From: Apium graveolens
Taxonomy: Eukaryota > Streptophyta > Magnoliopsida > Apiales > Apiaceae
DNA length: 64,000 bases
Assembly: GCF_009905375.1 (NCBI RefSeq)
Contig: NW_027417630.1
Coordinates: 1 to 64,000 of the forward strand
Reading direction: 5' to 3'
Every line of letters begins with the position of its first letter. The first letter of the stretch is position 1. The notes beneath the pieces were generated by a model. The model did not search any database, was not told the DNA's origin, and saw only the letters and a list, made by a program, of their open reading frames with translations. Positions 59,731-64,000 of this stretch are shown here, piece by piece. The position numbers were made by a program, and so were the translations under genes.

Positions 59731-59746
59731 TTTAAGTTTGGGGGTG
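59731..59746 (+). repeat. Internal copy of the polypurine tract, element H
   Basis: TTTAAGTTTGGGGGTG, identical over 16 bases to 60814-60829, located 49 bases after the ORF2 stop and preceded by a similar GGGGACA. Confidence 0.9.
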
Positions 59747-60198
59747 GTAGTTAAGGAATATTTTGTGTGTGTCATATAGCTGCATATTCATGATAGTTAG
59801 TTCATATAGTTGCATAATTTTTGCCATATAGTTTTTTTTTATATATAGCTTTATTTGTTTGTCATATCATATAGCTCATGCATATACCATGATCCCTTTT
59901 GCAATGATTTATCGACTGAATTGTGATATTGATGCGAGTGTAGTGATAGCATTAAAGTGATATTAAGTTGTGTAGGTTGATATGCATGCTAGTAGCACTT
60001 GTATTGTCACTAAGTCTTAGAGAGTGCTTAAGGACTAGATTGTTGTTATGATCTAATTATTTTCGAGGATAATCTATTTATTATGCTTAGAATTTGATAA
60101 TAGGTTCTTAGTGGTAAAGGCATGAAAAAGAAAAAAAAATGGAGTAAAAATGGAATTTGTTGCTAGTTGTGGCTAGGCGTCAAATGGCTAGTAGCCGG

Positions 60199-60215
60199 CT
60201 CGCATGTTATGCGAG
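60199..60215 (+). other. Hairpin in the H 3' untranslated region
   Basis: CTCGCAT, GTT loop, ATGCGAG: perfect 7-bp stem with a 3-base loop. A second inverted repeat, TGAGCAAG ... CTTGCTCA, follows at 60227-60257. Confidence 0.65.
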
Positions 60216-60813
60216 TAGTCTAGGGTTGAGCAAGATGGAGCGAAACGCACTTGCTCAGAGAAAAAAAAAAAATTTGCATAATTGATCAAGAGTGGGCTCT
60301 TTGGTATTCGAGTTATTAAGTTCTTAGGGGACTTTGTGCCTAGTGACCTAAGGCTTTTAGAGTCTGGGATCCACTAACCTAACGCTCATTACATGGATAC
60401 CATTGTATAAGTCTTTTGTGGACCTCACTCATTGCAGGGTCAAATAAGCATTTGAGTTGTAAATAAAAAGCACGATTCCGTAGTAAGCTCCAGAGTTCTT
60501 GTAGTGTTGTATATCACTTTGTGCCTAGAATTTTTATTCTTTGTATAATCGTAGGATTGCCTTGAGGATAGTCTAGTCATAGTAATTGGTCTAGTTCCAA
60601 AGCATATCTGTTAAGCATTTGCACACACCACGTTTCTGGCGGTATGTCCGTTTGCATGAGTTTATTGATCTTTAGTGTCTAACTGCATTCGTTGAGATGT
60701 GACAATTTGGTTGGTTAATTGCAGTAAGGGGGATCGTTGCATTTTCATATAGATTGCATTCATGCATATTTTTATTTGTTTTTGAGTCTGTGACGCTTGA
60801 GGACAAGCATCGA

Positions 60814-60829
60814 TTTAAGTTTGGGGGTG
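60814..60829 (+). other. Polypurine tract of element H
   Basis: TTTAAGTTTGGGGGTG directly before the 3' LTR at 60830. Confidence 0.9.
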
Positions 60830-62292
60830 TGATAAGTGGCATTTTATACCACTTAGAACGTCTTAAAATGGCTTAAATTGGTGTCTTGAAATCAAGTATT
60901 TTGTGTATTTGATGCGTTTTTCTAGTGTTTATGCATTTCAGGGTATTAGTTACATTTCGGAGGAGGAATCATCAAGAATAAGTCTTGGCATGTGTTCACC
61001 ATTGCGAGAGGAAAAGAACGGGCAGATTACGGCGAAGAAATGGAGCAAACATGGAATTTTTCCAGAAGGGTCCTGCGCGCCCGCGCAGCAATGCTGAGCG
61101 GCCGCGCAGCAGCCTTGCGCGCCCGCGCAGAAATGCTGAGCGGCCGCGCAGGGTCGGGGAAAAAGATATATTATTTTAGACTTCTACTTCTGTTTGGCTT
61201 CCACTTCTATGTAATCTGAGTTTTATGGGACTATTATATAGGTAGATTTGAGACGTTTTTCACAGAGTATTAAGAGGAGATTATGTTTTAGATTGTGTTT
61301 TGCAAGAAGCGAAGGAGATAAGGAAGAAGACCGATTTAGCACACAGCAACGAAGAGGAAGCATATATTCTTGTGATTCTTGTTTCGTTGTAACGTTGGAT
61401 GCTAGTTTTCTTGCTTTGACTTATTTACTCTTGTGACGTACTCTATTTTAATATAATCAGTTTAGTTATTATTTTCTTGTGTTTGTTTATCATGATTTCA
61501 TATGAACCCATGATGGCGATAAGTTCTATTATGGGCTAATCGTGATCATGGGGTTGCAACGGATTTATTATGGAATTCTTTAGTTAATTGTTTAATACTT
61601 TAGTATGTGATGATTGCATGATATCTAGTATTGGTTGTGCGTATTCGTCTTATGTGCGTCGCGAACATATAAGATAGGGTGTTAATCTCTTGTAAAGCGA
61701 CGGTGGATCTTGAGATTTAGAACTTGCCATGCTAGCATAGGTTCATGTACGTTGTGCATGATTAGTGGGTAACTCTAACAGTTTTATTTGCCCTATGTAA
61801 TTAAAAAGGGATAACTTGTGCTTAAATCGTTGTGTTGTCAATTTCTGTAGACATATAGGAACTCAACATAATTGATGACTATTCAACTTCTATCTTAATT
61901 GTGGATGTTTGGTAGAATGGTATTAGTACAATGAAAGTTGGCTTTTATCAGTTTCGTGTTATTCGATTAATATCATCACTGTCACATGCTAAAGGTAATA
62001 ACTATGGCTATAGAAGGAAGTAATAATGAAGTTGTGATCTCATGAGTGTTTTATTATTGATAAATTGAAGTGTTAGTTAAGTGGTTAATTAAGTAGTTAA
62101 TTATAGTTAATATTTAATCAACAATTTTAAGTGTTATTATCTTAACATTGAGAAGTAGTCATACATTGGTGAGTGAGTTAAATTAGACAATAAATTAGTC
62201 TGAGTCTCTGAGGGAACGAACTAGAAAGTATTCTATATTACTTGCGAACGCGTATACTTGCGTGAATATTAGTGCGTGATTTTGCCCTAACA
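60830..62292 (+). mobile_element. Element H 3' LTR
   Basis: 1463 bp, same length as the 5' LTR. All of the roughly 14 differences I counted are transitions. Confidence 0.96.
61073..61151. repeat. GC-rich tandem repeat module, copy 3 (3' LTR)
   Basis: Identical in arrangement to copy 1; no substitution seen within it although the surrounding LTR has several. Confidence 0.92.
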
Positions 62293-62297
62293 GTATG
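62293..62297 (+). repeat. Target site duplication, right copy, of element H
   Basis: GTATG, identical to 51043-51047. Confidence 0.95.
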
Positions 62298-64000
62298 ACA
62301 TCAAAGACGATGATGAGAATATCAAAGATAATACCAGACGCCAACATTGGAGTTAGAGTTACAAATAAAATGGTATGCAACAGTAAATAAAGTTCTCGTC
62401 GACTAATGAATGTGAAATGAACCTGAGGAGGAGTAAAAGATATATCAAGGTGAATGAACCCTTATGTAGTCGTTTCTTTAATTAGGTACCTTATTAGTGG
62501 ATTATGAGAATAACAAACAACTCATATAGTAATGACGACCCTATGTGCGATTTTTAAAATTTCAAAACAAGTTTTCGAAAAAGGTTTTCTTAATAAACTT
62601 CTAAAAGATCTTTGTACAAAATAAATTTTAAAAAGATTTTATTGTCAAATTACTTCTTGAATTTCTTGTTTGTTATAAGCAGTAAATTACCTGGAAGAAT
62701 AATGGATCTAGATTCTGGATTATTAGTTCAGAAGGCCAAGTAGACACGCAAATACAGAGAAGTTTGAAATTTTCTTGGAAAAAGAGTGCAAATGTTGTTT
62801 AATAATATTAATAATTGAATTAATGCGCGGAAACATTATTTATCTAATTCATGAAACTATTAAAGTTTAAAGAGATTCGTTGACTTAAAAGAAGCCAGAG
62901 GATGATTGGAGGAAACGGAAGAATATTTCAGATGATTAGAGAAGAATATTATTCCTATCTACGGAGTCGAGGTATTGCATGATCGATGGTTATTCTATGC
63001 AGCATAGATAAAATTAAGAGTTATGGCTCTAAATCCCGTGAGGACACGATTATGATCGAATTATCAAAGTAGTGAATGGGAGGCGATGTTAAAAATACAA
63101 GACCTAGTAAGTAAGAATTTACTATAACCAATCAATTTACAAAGGCATTTCCTGAGGACTTTCCGAAGTTAGTATACGACTTGAATTTGTAATTTGTTAC
63201 TCGAACGATCCTGAAGGTATATATAAGAGAAAGGTGGATGGTGACCAACGATATCATTCTTTTCTATAAAATGACAGTGTATACTCTTCTTAGTTCATGA
63301 ATACGCATGAGCTTCTCTCAATAATAAATTATGTGAGGTAAGAGGGAAAGAAAACTTATTGTATTCCTTTCAAGTCATTCTTTCTTTAAAATATTGCTTT
63401 TTGATTGAGACAAGCAGTATTATGATGTGATACTTTGTCGAAACGATGAAGAATCTGGTGGGACGCCACCTAATTATGTGTTGTACGCCATATATTATTA
63501 AAGACTAGCCATCTTGAGTACAAATATGGTTGTCTAATTCATATCTAAATCATCACTCATTCTTTCTTCTGTAATTATGATTTATTGACTTATGGATTCT
63601 TATAATTATTTTGTTGCACTGTTGTTCTTTACAAAACTTTCCAATCAAAATTATATATAAAAATTATCTTCTTGTGTAAGGTTTATTTTTTGAGGATTTT
63701 AAAAGGAGTGGAATAGTCCCGTATAGCAGATAAAATTACATGTCAAGTATAAATATGATTGCAAGCCAATAAATGGTGGACATTTACGTGCAAGGAAGAA
63801 TTGATACACAGATAATGTGGTTGTTACAAAGACATCAAATATGAAATGAGTATCTGCTATACATGGTTGTTCTTGTTAAGGGGATTTCATCAATACGTTT
63901 GATGGTATTAATGCGATATATTTCAAGTTAGAAGATTTTAACATGAAATGGATTAGTTACCAACCCGTATTAGGTAAATTGACCATAGAAATAAGAAAAT
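62298..64000 (+). pseudogene. Element G internal region, right of H (degenerate)
   Basis: It continues G's internal DNA to the window end with no ORF over about 60 codons. A segment at about 63145-63190 (AFPEDFPKLVYDLNL-like in one frame) resembles the FPDVFP...IDL lead-in to chromovirus RT (compare element C at about 40115-40185). Otherwise nothing is recognisable. G, like A, seems unable to encode its own proteins. Confidence 0.5.

Larger units (their letters stand above)
59683..60829 (+). other. Element H 3' untranslated region
   Basis: About 1.15 kb without an ORF, between ORF2 and the 3' LTR. It holds an internal polypurine tract copy, two hairpins, A-rich runs (60121-60145, 60260-60272) and the true polypurine tract at its end. 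Confidence 0.75.
51048..62292 (+). mobile_element. Element H: Athila-type Ty3/gypsy retrotransposon, nearly intact (11.2 kb)
   Basis: LTRs of 1463 bp each, perfect 5-bp target duplications, a tRNA-Asp primer site, an intact gag-pol ORF, a downstream ORF, and a polypurine tract. About 14 LTR differences by eye (about 1%) indicate recent insertion. It lies within the internal region of element G. Confidence 0.96.

Overview
The window is nuclear DNA of a flowering plant with a repeat-rich genome, most likely a dicot. I found no host gene, tRNA or rRNA gene. Almost everything is LTR retrotransposon: Ty3/gypsy chromoviruses (Tekay/Del-like by chromodomain, tRNA-Met primer site and very long LTRs), Ty1/copia of the SIRE/Maximus type, and one Athila-type Ty3/gypsy element. 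The species cannot be named from the sequence; an Apiaceae-like genome is only a guess.

Left block (1-31.6 kb): a five-element nest, oldest first. E is a SIRE-like copia on the minus strand (27673 to about 31600). D, a second SIRE-like copia on the minus strand (20622-27672), sits inside E's integrase. B, a chromovirus on the plus strand, sits in the 3' part of D; only its pol end (2700-3165) and a split 3' LTR (3166-5278 and 19040-20621) are visible. A, another plus-strand chromovirus (5279-19034), splits B's 3' LTR and has perfect 5-bp target duplications (ATCCT). F, a minus-strand LTR of the same family (1-2699), interrupts B's pol. A has 4.1-kb LTRs that are nearly identical, yet its internal region is scrambled and non-coding, so it was probably moved by proteins from a relative.

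Middle block: AT-rich DNA with no genes (about 31.6-33.7 kb), then element C (33712-46350), a chromovirus with 3.3-kb LTRs. Its gag-pol (38431-42968) is broken by eight stop codons and a frameshift. A separate 249-codon proline-rich ORF (37200-37949) upstream of gag is intact. A short AT-rich spacer follows (46351-47425).

Right block: the LTR of chromovirus G (47426-50447) and its degenerate internal region, interrupted by the Athila-type element H (51048-62292; target duplication GTATG). H is the best preserved element. It has equal 1463-bp LTRs with about 14 differences by eye, a tRNA-Asp primer site, a polypurine tract, and a 1788-codon gag-pol in which protease, RT, RNase H and DD35E integrase residues are all present. 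A second ORF (58511-59682) carries the plant-transposon-protein type domain found in Athila-like elements and has one frameshift. H also has three copies of a GC-rich, hairpin-prone repeat module (one per LTR, one between the ORFs) and a duplicated polypurine tract. After H, G's internal region continues to the window end.

The system is genomic parasitism: intact or partly intact elements (H, formerly C) and elements without usable proteins (A, G, F, B, D, E) that insert into one another.
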